Of a stretch of 64,000 nt of DNA, positions 33,143-45,470 are shown in pieces (position 1 is the stretch's first letter; each line of letters begins with the position of its first letter). The notes under the pieces are model-generated. The model searched no databases. It saw only the letters and a program-made list of their open reading frames with translations, and was not told the origin of the DNA. Made by a program: the position numbers and the translations under genes. The stretch is taken from the NCBI GenBank assembly GCA_029961685.1, contig JARWKL010000011.1, forward strand, positions 2,172,501 to 2,236,500. Direction: 5' to 3'. The stretch is from Aristolochia californica (lineage: Eukaryota; Streptophyta; Magnoliopsida; Piperales; Aristolochiaceae).

Positions 33143-35339
33143 GAATTCTTTTAGTGTCTCCATTTTTTTAATTCAAATTAACAAAGCAAATGCGCTGTTT
33201 GAGATTGTTTTTATTTTGGAAATTTTCATATACAAATTTCATCGATACCATAATTCCAAATATGAACATTCAATCTTCATCTTTATGAACATATCTAAAT
33301 TTTAATATGAACATTCAATCTTCATCTTTGTTCGATAGAGAGGAAATGAAGGGGGGTTACTTTATGGTGTTTCGGGACAACCAAAAAAATATAAGTCCTC
33401 GATAACCTAACGATTGTATTTTTGTATGATGTAAATTTTTTTAAATAGATGGTACTATAGTAAAAAATTTTATGGCTTTATGGTGTTGGGCACACACAAT
33501 AGAATTAATTTTACGAGGTTTCCATTGATGGCAACCGAAAAGCATATAGATCACTCAAAAGGTAACTTCTTCTAATTGAAATTTAGTTAAATTTTTTTTT
33601 TTTACTATTTGTTTAATTTGGTGGCACAAATGGTCCCTTTTGGAGAAATAACATGACTACAATGTCATTAGAGCCCTTGCAGGTTGTATCCTAGGAAACG
33701 TTAAAAACCCCTAACATAAATAGGGAACCGAACTTGGACTAAAGTCTAGCCAACATTGGTTGCACCCAACCCTAGTATTGAAGTTAGACCCCTTGCCATG
33801 AAATACTTACAGTAATTTTTTTGAACCCTAAACCCCAAAACTCTGAAGCCTAAACCCTAAAGCCCAAACCGTAAGGCTATATTTGTTGTTTACTTGTTTT
33901 TATTTTTTTTATGATTTATTATAACATGTTTTACATTCACTTGTGTATATTATCCATTATATCTTAATATATAAAAGTGCTATAGAATGGTGTCCATGCG
34001 GTGAGGAGATAATTTTCCATCGTGAAGGAGAAGGGATCTAATGGATTATTGTTTATGTGTCGTAGAATGAATTAAAACGATGTCAATTTTTATTTTATTG
34101 CATTGATTACTAGGTTGGGTAGTCGAAGAGAGAATTGTAGGACCTTAAGTTTGACAAAGTCTAATCATAACAATAATATGAATAACCATTCAAAAAATAA
34201 GACAAGCATAAAATGAACATAGTATGTATTAACAAAAAAAAAAGCATAATAAGAATTTAATTTTTTGTAATATGAAACTAATACGAAGCATAATATGAAA
34301 CAAATGATACAAGTAATAACACGCAACAACTCCAAGTATAATACACAACAAATAGTTCAACTAAAGCATAACTACAAAATAAGTTATAATTCATTAGATT
34401 ATACAAAATATGTAAAATGCTTAGTCGAACTTTAGCTTAGATAGTTTGGGAATTACAATAAAATAGTCACATTTGTGTAAAAAGATAGGGTTCATTAAAC
34501 GCACCTTAAATCTCACCATCTTGAAATTTAGCAATATGAGTTTTTTGTTGTTCAAGAGATCATCACATATAAGTTAGTCTTGTGCAAAGTTTGGGATATT
34601 CATCACAATAAACAATCTATCCACAAACTAAATATACTTGTACGACTCTTGAATTGTCATGTCGGATAGTTCGGGACTCATAAGTTTGTTTGTTATTTTT
34701 AGTGTTATAGTTTGAGACCGTAGTAGATGTATTTTGGATGCATCTCCTAGATTTCCTGAGCATTGTACTGCATACTTCGTTGACTAGTAGCATTGTGCTC
34801 TGGTGATGGGGTGTGGTACTTGCATGTCAACTAATCATGTTGGTATAGTATGAAGGGTGTAGGGAGATGCTACCAGAATTTTGGAAAGTGTGTTAAATTA
34901 TAACCATGTAATAGTGAGTCCTCGATGGCGATGTGGAGACATGAATTCAACTGAACAATGAAGTTGGATGGGAGCCGCGATGTGGGACCTCTCCCATCTA
35001 GAACTAGAGATCTTAAAGTAGAATCTTCTCTCATATATGAGGTTGTTGATGGCTACTTTGTGTTAATAATACATTGGCCTTTATGAGAAAATGGGCAAGA
35101 GTTAGATGAAGATTGTTTGAATGAAGAATTTAATGAAGGGTGATGGCTTTTATTTGTAGGTGTACACCAAATCTTTGATACGGTCAGATAATAAGATGTG
35201 TGCTCATATAGAGTGTGCTAACAAAGTTTTTTGGAATGTATGCCAAATAATGGGCCACTAGTATGTCAATGGGATGTTGTCATGTTATACCTGGTGGACA
35301 TTTCATGGGGGGAAACTCAATACCCATTAGGAAACTCAT

Positions 35340-38300
35340 CAAACACATTATGGTACAACTCGGGCTGATTATCAAACGAGAGGTGAAGGTGGTGTACACG
35401 GTGGTATCCATGATCTCATCCAAGATGTACAAGTTGAACAAACATTTCTCAATGACTATCAACCAACGTCCAGTAGTCATGTTGAAGTCTCTGGACGTGG
35501 TCCAAGTGGGCTTGACAAATTAATTTATTCATTTATCATCCTAGTTGCAAGAACTTCTTCAAATTAAAGTTTCTTCTTCATTTCCCTATATCAAAACATC
35601 TTCCATCATTAGAAATAAAGCATTGGATAACATACTCTCTATTGAAAGAAGCATTTCCTCATGGTGAACCATTTCCTCGTATTTGTTACGAGCCTAAAAC
35701 CCTTTTGCATGAGTTGGGATTCCATTATGAGAAGATACATAGTTGTAAAAATGATTTTTTTTTATTTTGGAAAGAATATGAAAAGGAAGACAAGTATCCA
35801 CAATGCCATGACCCGAGATACGTACGATCACATAACAAGCTAAAGCTAACAAAAAGCCTTATGCCGTTTCTTAGACCACGAATTCAACAATTATTTACAT
35901 CAAATATACAACTAAGGACATGAGGTAGCATGCCGATAAGACATTGGAAGACATGGATATGTTGAGACATCCACCAGATTCAAAACTTTTGCATGAATTT
36001 GACAAAGAGCACCTATGGTTTGTTGAAGATTCACTATATGTATGTCTAGGTCTTGTAAGTGATGGTTTAAACCCATTTGGTAATACGAGTACATCATATT
36101 GCATATGGCATGTGGTGTTTTTGTCATATAATCAGCCACCAAGGAAATGTATGAAAGATCATTATTATATAATGAGCTTACTAATTCTATGGACCAACTC
36201 TCCAGGCAATGACATCGATGTTTATTTACATCCTTTAGTAGATGAGTTGAAAGAGTATGAGAAGAAGGACTGCATACTTATGATACATATATAAGAGAGT
36301 GTTTATTTACATCCGTTGGTAGATGAGTTGAAAGTGTTATGAGAAGGACTACAGACTTATGATACATATATAAGAGAGTTATTTACAATGCATGATGTAC
36401 ATTTTTGAACCATAAATAATTTCCTGTTGTACGGGTTACTTTCTGGTTAGATGACTAACAGGAAATTGGCATGCCCAACTTGTATGAGTCAAACACACTC
36501 TATGTATTTGAAACATGGAACAAAAGAATGTTATATGGGTCTTCAATATGTTTTACCCGTGGACAATAAGTGGCAAAGGGATAAGAAATTTGGAGCTTCA
36601 ATGACCCCCCTAGTTCATTATTTGGACGTTACATTGAGAAAGAATTGCATAGGCTCCCCTATGTGTTGCATGGCAAAACACGTGCCAATAGGAAAAGGAA
36701 ATGATCTCTAATTGAATTGAATGGGAGGAAGAAAAGAATCTTTCTTGAGTTGAGTTATTGGTCAAAGTTGAAGCTGAGAAATAATTTGGATGTCATGCAT
36801 ATTGAAAAAATTATTTGTTACAATATTGTCTCTCAATGCTTAACATAAGTGGTAAAGTCAAAAAATCTTTCAAGGCTAGACTTGACTTAGAAGATAAGGT
36901 AATTCCATTTATATGCTTCCTGCATCATACACAATGTCTTTGAAAAGCAAATTGTGTATGTCTTTATAACATTAATTTTTCATATGGGGTTGCTTCAAAT
37001 ATGTCACATTGTGGCAAGGTAAAAGCCCCCAAACATATCATGCCTAAAGAATCATAATTGTCACATAATGATGTAACGTTTGCTTTCCATGGGTTTGTAA
37101 ATAATGAACAAAAGAAAGTATTACAAATAGATGGTACAAACAATTTGGACCAATGACACAAAGAAGGGTTATTTGTTTAGTTTAAACATAAGGTTGGTTG
37201 TGTCCATTAAGATAGTGTTGGTTCAAATAATTATTTTATTACGTAATCTCACTGATGTCATCCAATTTATTACATGTCAAATGTTTAGTGGCTTGTGACC
37301 AGCTTGAATTAAACAGTCATATCTATCATCTTGATATCATTCCCTTATCAAACAACAACTACTCAAGTTGTACTCTTAAAGACATGCATATCCACACAGA
37401 GCAACTTGAGGCAAATCATAGGACTCAATAAAGTGGCATCATTATAAAGGGATCCTACAAGGACAATTACATAGATTATTATGGGTTTGTTACTGATATA
37501 ATTCCGTTTATGTGCTCAAGTGAAAGTGGTTTGATGTAAGCAATAGTAGACAATGTATTAAGCATGTAACTGGATTACCAATATTAACACGTCACAGACA
37601 AGGTACAATAATGAGCCTTTCACATTGGCATTTCAAGTCAAACAAGTTTGTTTCATGGATGATCCAAAAAATATTGGTTCTAGTCATGTAGTCAAGAAAT
37701 TGGTATGAGAAATGTGTATGATGTGTTATAGAAAATGTTAATCTTATCCAATGAAGGAAATGTCTTCCAACAAGAGGTGCCAAGGGATAATCTTCATTTT
37801 GTCGAGATAGACGACGAATTTGAGCACTTGGCAAGTGTTGGAAGATGGGCCTGAGCCCACACGACCAAGGAAGACCCACATATCCAAGTGTGTTGGAAGA
37901 TGGGCCCAGGCCCATAAGATATGGACCCACCATGATTACACGAGCTGGTGGGACCCACCATGATCACATGAGGTGGCATAATGAGTCCTACACAATAAGA
38001 AGTCTAACATAGCCAAAATTATTATGGAAGCAGGTCTCATAGAAGAGTTTCAGTTTAAAGGTAGTTTAGTTATGCTAGTCTTCTATTTATGTTGAGTTAT
38101 TTAATTATTCTAGGACTTATCTTTAAGTGTTAGAGTTTTGCTATAATTGGGACAAGGGTTGTTTAATTGTAATTGGACTCTACTACTTTCCTCTATTATA
38201 AATAGGGGTTCATGTACTCTAATTATATTAAGTCAATAAAGTATTTCTCTTTTCCATAAATTAAGCAGCAAGGTCATACGTTCCACCTGAATGTACAAGT

Positions 38301-38440
38301 GTGCCAATTCATATGGTAGATAATGAAGACAACAAAGATGATTAAAAAGACGAGTATGAGGTAGAAGAACAAGAAGGAAAAGATGAATGTATGGAAGGAA
38401 ACAAAAAAACATACAATTAGATGACTATGAATCTAAATAA
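35340..38440 (+). pseudogene. TNP2-type CACTA transposase with DUF4216-like tail (copy IV)
   Basis: Motifs in order: HGELFP-type start LLKEAFPHGEPFPRICYEPK and LHELGFHYEKIHSCKNDFFL (35640-35770), YPQCHDPRYVRS, CLGLVSDGLNPFGNTSTSYC (36045-36105), MSLLILWTNSPGNDIDVYLH (36170-36230), LACPTCMSQTHSM and GTKECYMGLQYVLPVDNK (36460-36570), LRNNLDVMHIEK (about 36775), then the DUF4216-like tail with NYIDYYGFVTDIIPF (37460-37510) and FTLAFQVKQVCFMDDPKN. Frameshifts and stops throughout. It keeps FGN and CPxC residues that are usual in the family. Confidence 0.87.
37831..38272. mobile_element. Solo LTR in CACTA copy IV (37836-38267) with GCAAG TSD
   Basis: 432 bp, TGTTGGAAGATGGGCC to ATAAATTAAGCA, flanked by identical GCAAG copies at 37831-37835 and 38268-38272. 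Same insertion point as in copies II and VI. The TATA motif TATTATAAATAGG lies near 38195. Confidence 0.9.
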
Positions 38441-38559
38441 CTTTTGATAATCAACAATATTAGTTTGTGTCAATGTCTTTAAATTAATGTCTTCCATGTC
38501 ATTTTTAATAGTAGCATTATTGATATTTGTATATAATAATTTGCAAATCATCTTACCTC

Positions 38560-39345
38560 ATGCCTCCTCGTCCACCTAGGCTACTAGTCTCCCATCTTGC
38601 ACCATCCAAGGATACTGTGACGGGTTTGGAGATGCGTGAAGTTGAGCCACATGAGGAGGACAATCAAATCCTACAGACCCAGCATATATAACTTTTGGTA
38701 CAATATAGATGCATCCACATCTTCTCCATGCACGACACCTCCATCCATGTCCACATCAAGTCCATCCGAGTCTCTGTTCATATCGTCGATTAGACAAGGA
38801 CATGGCCCGTCGAAGGGTTCCAAAATGGACGACCTCATGAGAAAGCTAGATATGAAGATCCATGTGGAGTTTATGGATTCATAGAGGAGAGCATAAGGGT
38901 TTTATGGTTCCCTCTTCACTCATTGGGTAGGCCATGTTCTTCGCAACCACATCGATGTGAGGGTTGAGAAGTTCAAGATCTACATTGATGATCAGTTATC
39001 AGCTAGATACCTATTTATCGAAGTAAATATCCTAGATTCCTCAATTATAATTTTTTAACACACTTGACATAGGCAAATGGGGGAAGGTTGTCTTTTGACT
39101 GCACTTTCCCTAAAGGACTGGTAGTGATTGTGTTACAATATATTTGAGGGAGCTAGGTTCCAAGTGACTAGAATTGTAAGATTTTTTCTTAAAAGTTTTG
39201 AAGGTTTTTTATTTTTATAATGTTTAATTATATTGCAGAGATATTCCCGTATGAATAAGGAAAATTTTAGAAAACAAAGTGTTTGACATATCATGAGATC
39301 AAAGTCTTTTATCACATCTGAAAGGAGATTGAAGTATTCTTAAAT
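38560..39345 (+). pseudogene. Second CACTA gene, TNPA/Transposase_24-like (copy IV)
   Basis: ATG at 38560 (MPPRPPRLLVSHLAPSKDT), then a frame change to 38636-38881 reading DASTSSPCTTPPSMSTSSPS, SLFISSIRQGHGPSKGSKMD and MKIHVEFMDS, stopped by TAG at 38882. Further text (THWVGHVLRNHIDVRVEKF) continues in another frame to about 39040. Same assignment and doubts as for copy II. Confidence 0.5.
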
Positions 39346-41618
39346 ATTATTAGTAATCTAACAAATTTACACCTATCTTGTCAAATTTATAGAGTGAAAA
39401 TTGCTTTGAGATCTAGCAATTTAGGATCGCCCATCAATGACAGCATAGGTGGACTAAAGGATCCACAGTATAGTAAGTACAAAAACACAAACTTTTTTAC
39501 CTTTTACATGCTTTATTTAATTCAATATGCATTTTTATAAGTCAGACTTGTTATTTTCAACAAGAAGACATGCAATGGATTGTGCGAGAGGAATAGGAGG
39601 TTGGTCAACCAATCGATGAGTCTTGCTCAGCCACCTATCCCCAAGACACCTCAACCATCATCTTCTCACATGCATCTCGAGGATGAGCTATGCTAGACTT
39701 GGGCAACTTCTTTCTTCCTCCAATTCACAAAATACTTAATCAAATCCTTGTAAAGTAGAATCTTCATTTTTAATATCAAAATTTAGTTAAATCAATGATA
39801 AAATCTACATAACAACAATAGTGAAACAACAAATTTATAATGGTTCACAACTAAAAATTCAGTTGTAAATCCACTCTTAAAGTGTTTTCCACATTTTCAA
39901 GTTTAATTTACTAAGTCAAATTATCGAATGACACTTACAACATATAGTCGACAAATGCCAAATTGCAACTTCTTGGCTATACAAAAGCCAACTTTTAACA
40001 ACAAACACAACTACAATGCCTACTAATGATAACTCATCATGGAAACAAATGTCTATCACCTAGTTATTACACAACTCATGACAACCAGCCTCACACATTA
40101 GCAATAGTTATTACGATGATTACGATGTGGGTTTTAGACTTGGTTACACAAATCTTAGCCACGGAACAATGCAACAACTATTTGTTTCACAAAACACAAT
40201 CAATTCTCTCAAATAGGTAAATTTTAATGATAAAGAATCAAAATATTACATCTGAGTCTTAATCATATGCCTTTTGAAGTGAGCAATGGCTCATTTCAAT
40301 ACCAATGGTCTTGATTTGAAAATAAAAGGCCCCTATGAAATGGAAGATATTGATTTGAAAATAAATTAGTCACTTGTAAAACAACTGAATGGAGGAGCAT
40401 ATTTAAAAAATTAATCACACAAATGATAATTGAACTCCAATATTTGATATGAAACTAAATGTGCATGAGTTCAACAAGAAATTTCTTAGTACAATCAAGA
40501 ATTTAAATATAAAATACTAGTTGTATGAAACTTTTTGAAAGCCATAGATGATGAGCTTTTTAATCTCAAGTTCGATTTTCACATATTATTTCAAAGTCAA
40601 AGAGTAATTGGAAGAGATCATGGTTCACTATAGAAAAAAGTCTTAAATAGGATAGATCTCATTTTTCCAAAAAAAGAATCATTGAGCTAGCTAGGAAAGG
40701 GAAATTTTGTACTTTGCAATATTGGTTTTTTTAACAAAATTTAAATTAATATAAAAAATTATTGATTTGAGCTATTGATCACAATGTTAGGCCATTGATA
40801 AATTTTGTAGACACATCTTGGCTGAACCAAAACTTGAAATCTTCTTTTACAAATTTCCGATTGTTAACGGTCGAATGGTTCTAGTACCATTTGAATGCCC
40901 TCTTTCTACAACTCTTTTGTTTGAGTCATCATTCTGATGGTTCTTCTTTTTAGCAACTTCTCGTTTGCCTAACCAATCAAATGAATGGAGGAGGACCATT
41001 AGAATGCATGGCCTTTAGTAGTTTGTTGTTTGCTTAACCATTCAAAAGTTGAGATGTGGACCATTTGAATTCTAGTTCACTTGGAGTGGGTTTTGGATAC
41101 TAGACCATATACAAATGGCTAATGTAAAATTAAGTTGAATGGGGATTTCCTAACCAACTGAAGCTTGTAACGATATCTAAACTCTTATTCATGGCATATC
41201 TATGTAATAGTTAATATTTGAATTCATAATACTTAATTGTATTTCGTTATTATTTTTAAAATAATTTAACAATTGTTTTGTCAATAACTAAGATTTATTT
41301 AAACCTAATTATTAACTTTGATATAATCTACTAACTCTACTTAAATTGCAAATTTAGTGGATCATATTTGATATCTCAAAGTATCATATATAATTTTATT
41401 AAATTATTTATGTCGTAATAAAATTGAAGGGGATGTGAGAGATTGTCATGATTATTTCAAATTTAAAATATTAAAAAAAAATTTAAAGGGGATGAGTAAT
41501 TTTTTAATATTTTATATGAAATATAGATTATGTTAAAGTCAATTCCCACATCAACCTTAGGTAGGGTATGGTATCACTCTTTGTTTAGTAAGAATAAATA
41601 ACAGCTCCTAAAACTTTA
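39346..41618 (+). other. CACTA copy IV, AT-rich 3' region
   Basis: No gene seen. Aligns with 23521-25690 and 59221-61420 and is intermediate between them in deletions at 40980-41150. The homologous sequence continues at 42721 after the private insertion. Confidence 0.6.
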
Positions 41619-42720
41619 GGGGGGGGGTTAGTCAACTTGAAGTCCGAGATGAAGTTCAACCGCATGACGCCTTTCATCAGTTGAAGTCGTTAGTGATGCG
41701 CATATGACATTTCATCTGGATGTTGGGGATGAAGCAGTCCTTCATCTCCACATTTTAAAATATTTCATCTCGTTGAAGACCATTTTTAATCTTCTTCGAG
41801 ATGAAGGACGCGCGAGGCTTGATTTTTTATTTTTCCCCTCTCTCTCCTCGCACCCCCCTCTCTCGTGCGTCCTCATTTCCCTTTTTTCCTCCCTCTCTCC
41901 CGTACCCCCTCTCTCGTCTCCCTATGCCCCAGACGTCGTTGCTCCCTCTCTTCTCTCGGACTCTCGTCTTTGGCCTCCGTCTCTACTCCCTCTCGTCTCT
42001 GGCCTCCGTCTCTCGGTCTTCTCTCGGACTGATTAACATAATATTTTGGAAACTCCTCTGATTGCCACCTCTATTTTTCTACTGCCATTGCATTTTCATA
42101 CCGAGATACATATCCATGAGCTTCTGAAATTTTTTATCTTCCTTACTGGATTGATTTTATTGATGTTTATTCGGAGGAGTTTATTCTGGAAGCCGTATTG
42201 ATCTGCTCCGTAAATTTGGTTGGAGCTTGATTAGCTGCCTGGATTGATTTTCTCTGTTCGTCATGATCTCTGGTTTTTTGACGCCGTGGGAAGAAGATAA
42301 TGTTGGAAATTTTGATTTTCCTAAGTTAGGAAAAAATTAATGTGGCGCCGGTTCAGCGCCTGACACAACCCAGCACAATATCAATTTTATTACTATATTA
42401 ATCTTCATATTTAAGTCTCTGGTAAATAAAATATAATTAAAACATGCATTTGATTAATTAATTATTTTTAATTTTTTGAAAATATATTATTAATTAATAC
42501 CATGTAAAATTTTTATCTTATGTTATTAATATAATATTTTTTATTCATTAATCATATTTATTTTTTATTTACTCTATTGTATTAGTGATTTAATAGTGGT
42601 AATTAATAAAATCAATGGTTTTAAATTTTGAAGATGAAGATCATGTAGATGCATGAGATGAAGATGAAGATGAAAATCAAATTTCTAGTTTGTTGACAAC
42701 ACCCCCCCCCCCCCCCCCCC
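41619..42720. mobile_element. Insertion with poly-G/poly-C ends, probable non-autonomous DNA element
   Basis: A 1.1-kb segment absent from the same place in copies II and VI. The left end is a 9-G run then TTAGTCAACTTGAAG; the right end is TTTGTTGACAAC then A and a 19-C run, so the ends are inverted as G-run plus (GT)TAGTCAAC against GTTGACAAC plus C-run. GATGAAG words recur at both ends (41650-41820, 42630-42675). The centre has a pyrimidine-rich block (41830-42050). No transposase and no clear TSD, so the superfamily is open. Confidence 0.5.
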
Positions 42721-43477
42721 AAAATTTCTTTATGGATCCTTCCGGAAGAAGACCACCAGACTGATCTTTCAAATAGACTCCATCTTCAATGTTGACAAAG
42801 GAAATGTAAACATTATCTCTATTTATGAGTTGATCTCATGTGATTGTTACATTGTATTGCGTGATAAATGAAGCGGTGACATGTAATCCTTCCATTCTCA
42901 CTCATGACATAACACAAATGATATTTCATGTATTCACCCTGTTTGTGTAACATCAACATATGTCGGTACATGAGGCTCAGATGGAACGAGATCAGAACTT
43001 CATAAGAACAAAGATCAAGCACAGAAGTTCCAATGATGGAGAAGTCGAGGACTTCAAGGTGAAGGACGCAAGTATCTGTAGATGCCCAAGATGGTGTTGG
43101 TGATAGCCAGCCGTTAATGAAATTATCACCCACGGATTACCGAAGTAGTCCCGATTCAGCTTGGCCCTCCACAGGTTCCATGGAGTCGCTCAGATATTTC
43201 GACTTCTGCTTTTCCATAACCTGCAACCTGTTGTTCTCCCGATCGACAGAATCTCAGGCTCGTAGGCTTCCTCATTTGTTCCAGACAATGGTTGGTAGCT
43301 CGGGACGTAGCTGCCCGGCATTTTAGCAGCTGTATATGTTTCTCATGGCAATCATCCATGACTGATCATTGCCTTCTCCAGTACTCCATCTTCGAATTCA
43401 CAGCTGGCTCGGGTCGTGCCTCTTGATGTCTTGGAAAGAATTTACAGGAGAAGAAGCCGAGAATGCACTGAGAAAAC
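42721..43477 (-). other. Module E2
   Basis: Continuation of the composite after the insertion; matches E1 and E3. It runs past the point where E1 is cut and includes the DUF247-like minus-strand fragment (43183-43105) and further sequence to GAGAAAACTAG, where array A4 begins. Other minus-strand ORFs here (for example 43133-42819) have no recognisable domain. Confidence 0.6.
43105..43183 (-). pseudogene. DUF247-like protein, C-terminal fragment (E2)
   Basis: The minus strand reads PWNLWRAKLNRDYFGNPWVI followed by ISLTAG. This matches the typical end of plant DUF247 proteins (W-x-W-R-A-x-L-x-R-D-Y-F-x-N-P-W-x-x-I-S), which leads into a final membrane segment. The membrane segment itself is lost to a frameshift or truncation. 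Only about 26 codons are convincing. DUF247 proteins are plant-specific membrane-anchored proteins of mostly unknown function. Confidence 0.6.
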
Positions 43478-44352
43478 TAGAACCTGAACTATAAACCTAA
43501 AAACCGAATCCGAAACATAAACCTAATCCCAAACCAAAAACCCTAAAACCCGAACCCGAACTAAAAACATTCAACCCAAACCCTGAACTACAAACCTAAA
43601 ACCAGAACCTGAATAGTAAACCAAAAACCAGAAATATAAACAAAAAACTCGACCCAGAACAATAACCCTAAAACCCGAACCAGAACTATAAACCTAAAAC
43701 CTAAACCAGAACAATATACCCAAACCCGAACTCGAACAATAAACCTAAAATCCAAGCCGAAAACCTAAAACCCTAAGCCAAACTAAGAACATATAACCCA
43801 AACCCTGAAACCTAAAACCCAAACCTGAAGTATAAACCAAAAATCGAACCCGAACTACATACCTTAAAACCCGAACTTGAACAATGAACTAATTACCCGA
43901 ACCTGAACCCTAAACCTAAAACCCAAACCACAAGTATTAATCTAAAACCCGAAGGATATGCCAGAAACTCGAACCCGAACTATAGACCAATAACCCAAAC
44001 CAGAATTATAAACCTTTAACCCAAACCAGCACTATAAAACTATAATTCAACCCGATCTATTAACCAATACCCCGAACTATAAACAAAACCAAACCCGAAA
44101 TAAAACCTAAAATCTTGAGCCTGAACTAAAAACCTAAAATCCAAACCCGAACTAAAAACATATAACCCAAACCCTAAACTAGAAACTTAAAAATCGAACC
44201 CAAACGATAAACACGAAACCCATATCCGAACTATAAACCTAAAACCTGAACCCGAAGTATTAATCTAAAACCCGAACTGTAAACTGACAACCCGAACCCG
44301 AACGTAAACCAAAAACCAAAACCCAAATCCGAACTACAAACTTAAAACCCGA
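43478..44352. repeat. Minisatellite array A4
   Basis: About 875 bp of degenerate AAACCCGAACC units on the same strand as the others. The right side is interrupted by hAT-like sequence at about 44353, and the array resumes as A5 at 46667. Confidence 0.85.
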
Positions 44353-45470
44353 ACTTGCTTATGTTCGAGTCGAGCTTGATTTAAATATTTCGAGCCGAGC
44401 TTCGAGCCGAGCCTCGTCTCGAGCCTAAAATTGTTATCGAGCTCGAGCCCAACGAGTTCGAGCTGAGCTTCGAGCCGAGCTCGAGCCTCAACATACATTT
44501 AAATCTTTTCAAAAAATATATATCGAATAAAATGTTTATAAAATTATGCATACATTTTACATAAAATTGGGCATGACCTCTACATAAAATTGGGCATAAC
44601 TTATATATATAATATGTGTATAAGATTGGGCATAACCTCTACTTAAAATTGAGCATAATCTATATATATAATACTTGTATAAAATTCGGCATGATCTCTA
44701 CTTAAAATTGGGCATAATCAATATACATAATACCTGCATAAACACTCCATAAACACTCCATAAAATTGTCTATACATTCCATAAACACTTCATGAAATTG
44801 TTTATATACTCCATAGAATAATCTAAACACTCCATACACTGCATAACATTATAAATAAACTCCATACAATAATCAAACACAACAAAATTAAATAAAATAT
44901 CACTATCAGTTTACAATCACCCAAATAAAAACTATAAATCCTTTAAATAAAATCCTATTATTATTACAGACTTACTAGAAAATTACAAGAAATATTTTAA
45001 ATTTTTCGTAGGAAAGTTAAATGGACCTCTTATTGCCTTTTCTAAAGAAATAAAAAATAATAATAATTAATCTAATATATTATTATACTTATTGATAAAT
45101 TTTTAATCACATAAAATGTCAAACACAAAATTGCTATGAAAATTGCCTCATGCTCAAAGTATTATATCATCAACTATCAAATACTTATTCAAAATTTTTC
45201 TATATGGTTTTCTAACCCATCTTGGCAAGAAAATCTTACTTGGAAAATTATATGATTTTTTAAAAAGAATTTATAATTAGAAAAATATTTGAAAAAATAT
45301 GAGGCACTAATGGTCCCTATATTTCTATTAAAAATGTCTTTTCAACATTTATTGAAAAAACCATTAATAGTCTCTAGAAACGTATTTCTACTAAAATATC
45401 TTTTCAATTTATTTAAGAGCCATGAGGAAGGGACAAAGAGTTTTTTTTTCCTTGTTTATGATCTCGCACG
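44353..45470. mobile_element. hAT-like remnant 1 (CGAGC-rich end), truncated
   Basis: Starts with 140 bp rich in TTCGAGCCGAGC and CGAGCTCGAGCC, typical of the subterminal regions of plant TAGGGGTGGC-ended elements, then about 1 kb of AT-rich DNA without a gene. Its 44990-45470 part is repeated at 45750-46140. There is no recognisable outer terminal repeat on the left, so this copy is truncated. Confidence 0.45.

Larger units (their letters stand above)
33143..41618 (+). mobile_element. CACTA copy IV (beta), full-length type
   Basis: Same layout as copy II: 5' region (CATAAATAGGG at about 33714), TNP2 remnants (35340-37835), solo LTR (37836-38267), acidic tail, second gene (38560 on) and AT-rich 3' region. 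A private tandem duplication of the segment around TTTATTTACATCC(T/G)TTGGTAGATGAG occurs at 36220-36380. The right end is interrupted by the 41619-42720 insertion. Very close to copy II by eye, including shared indels in the 5' region. Confidence 0.75.

Noticed and set aside
41619..42720. PIF/Harbinger assignment from the TTA before the left G-run
   Set aside because: No TTA or TAA follows the right C-run, so the 3-bp duplication is not supported.
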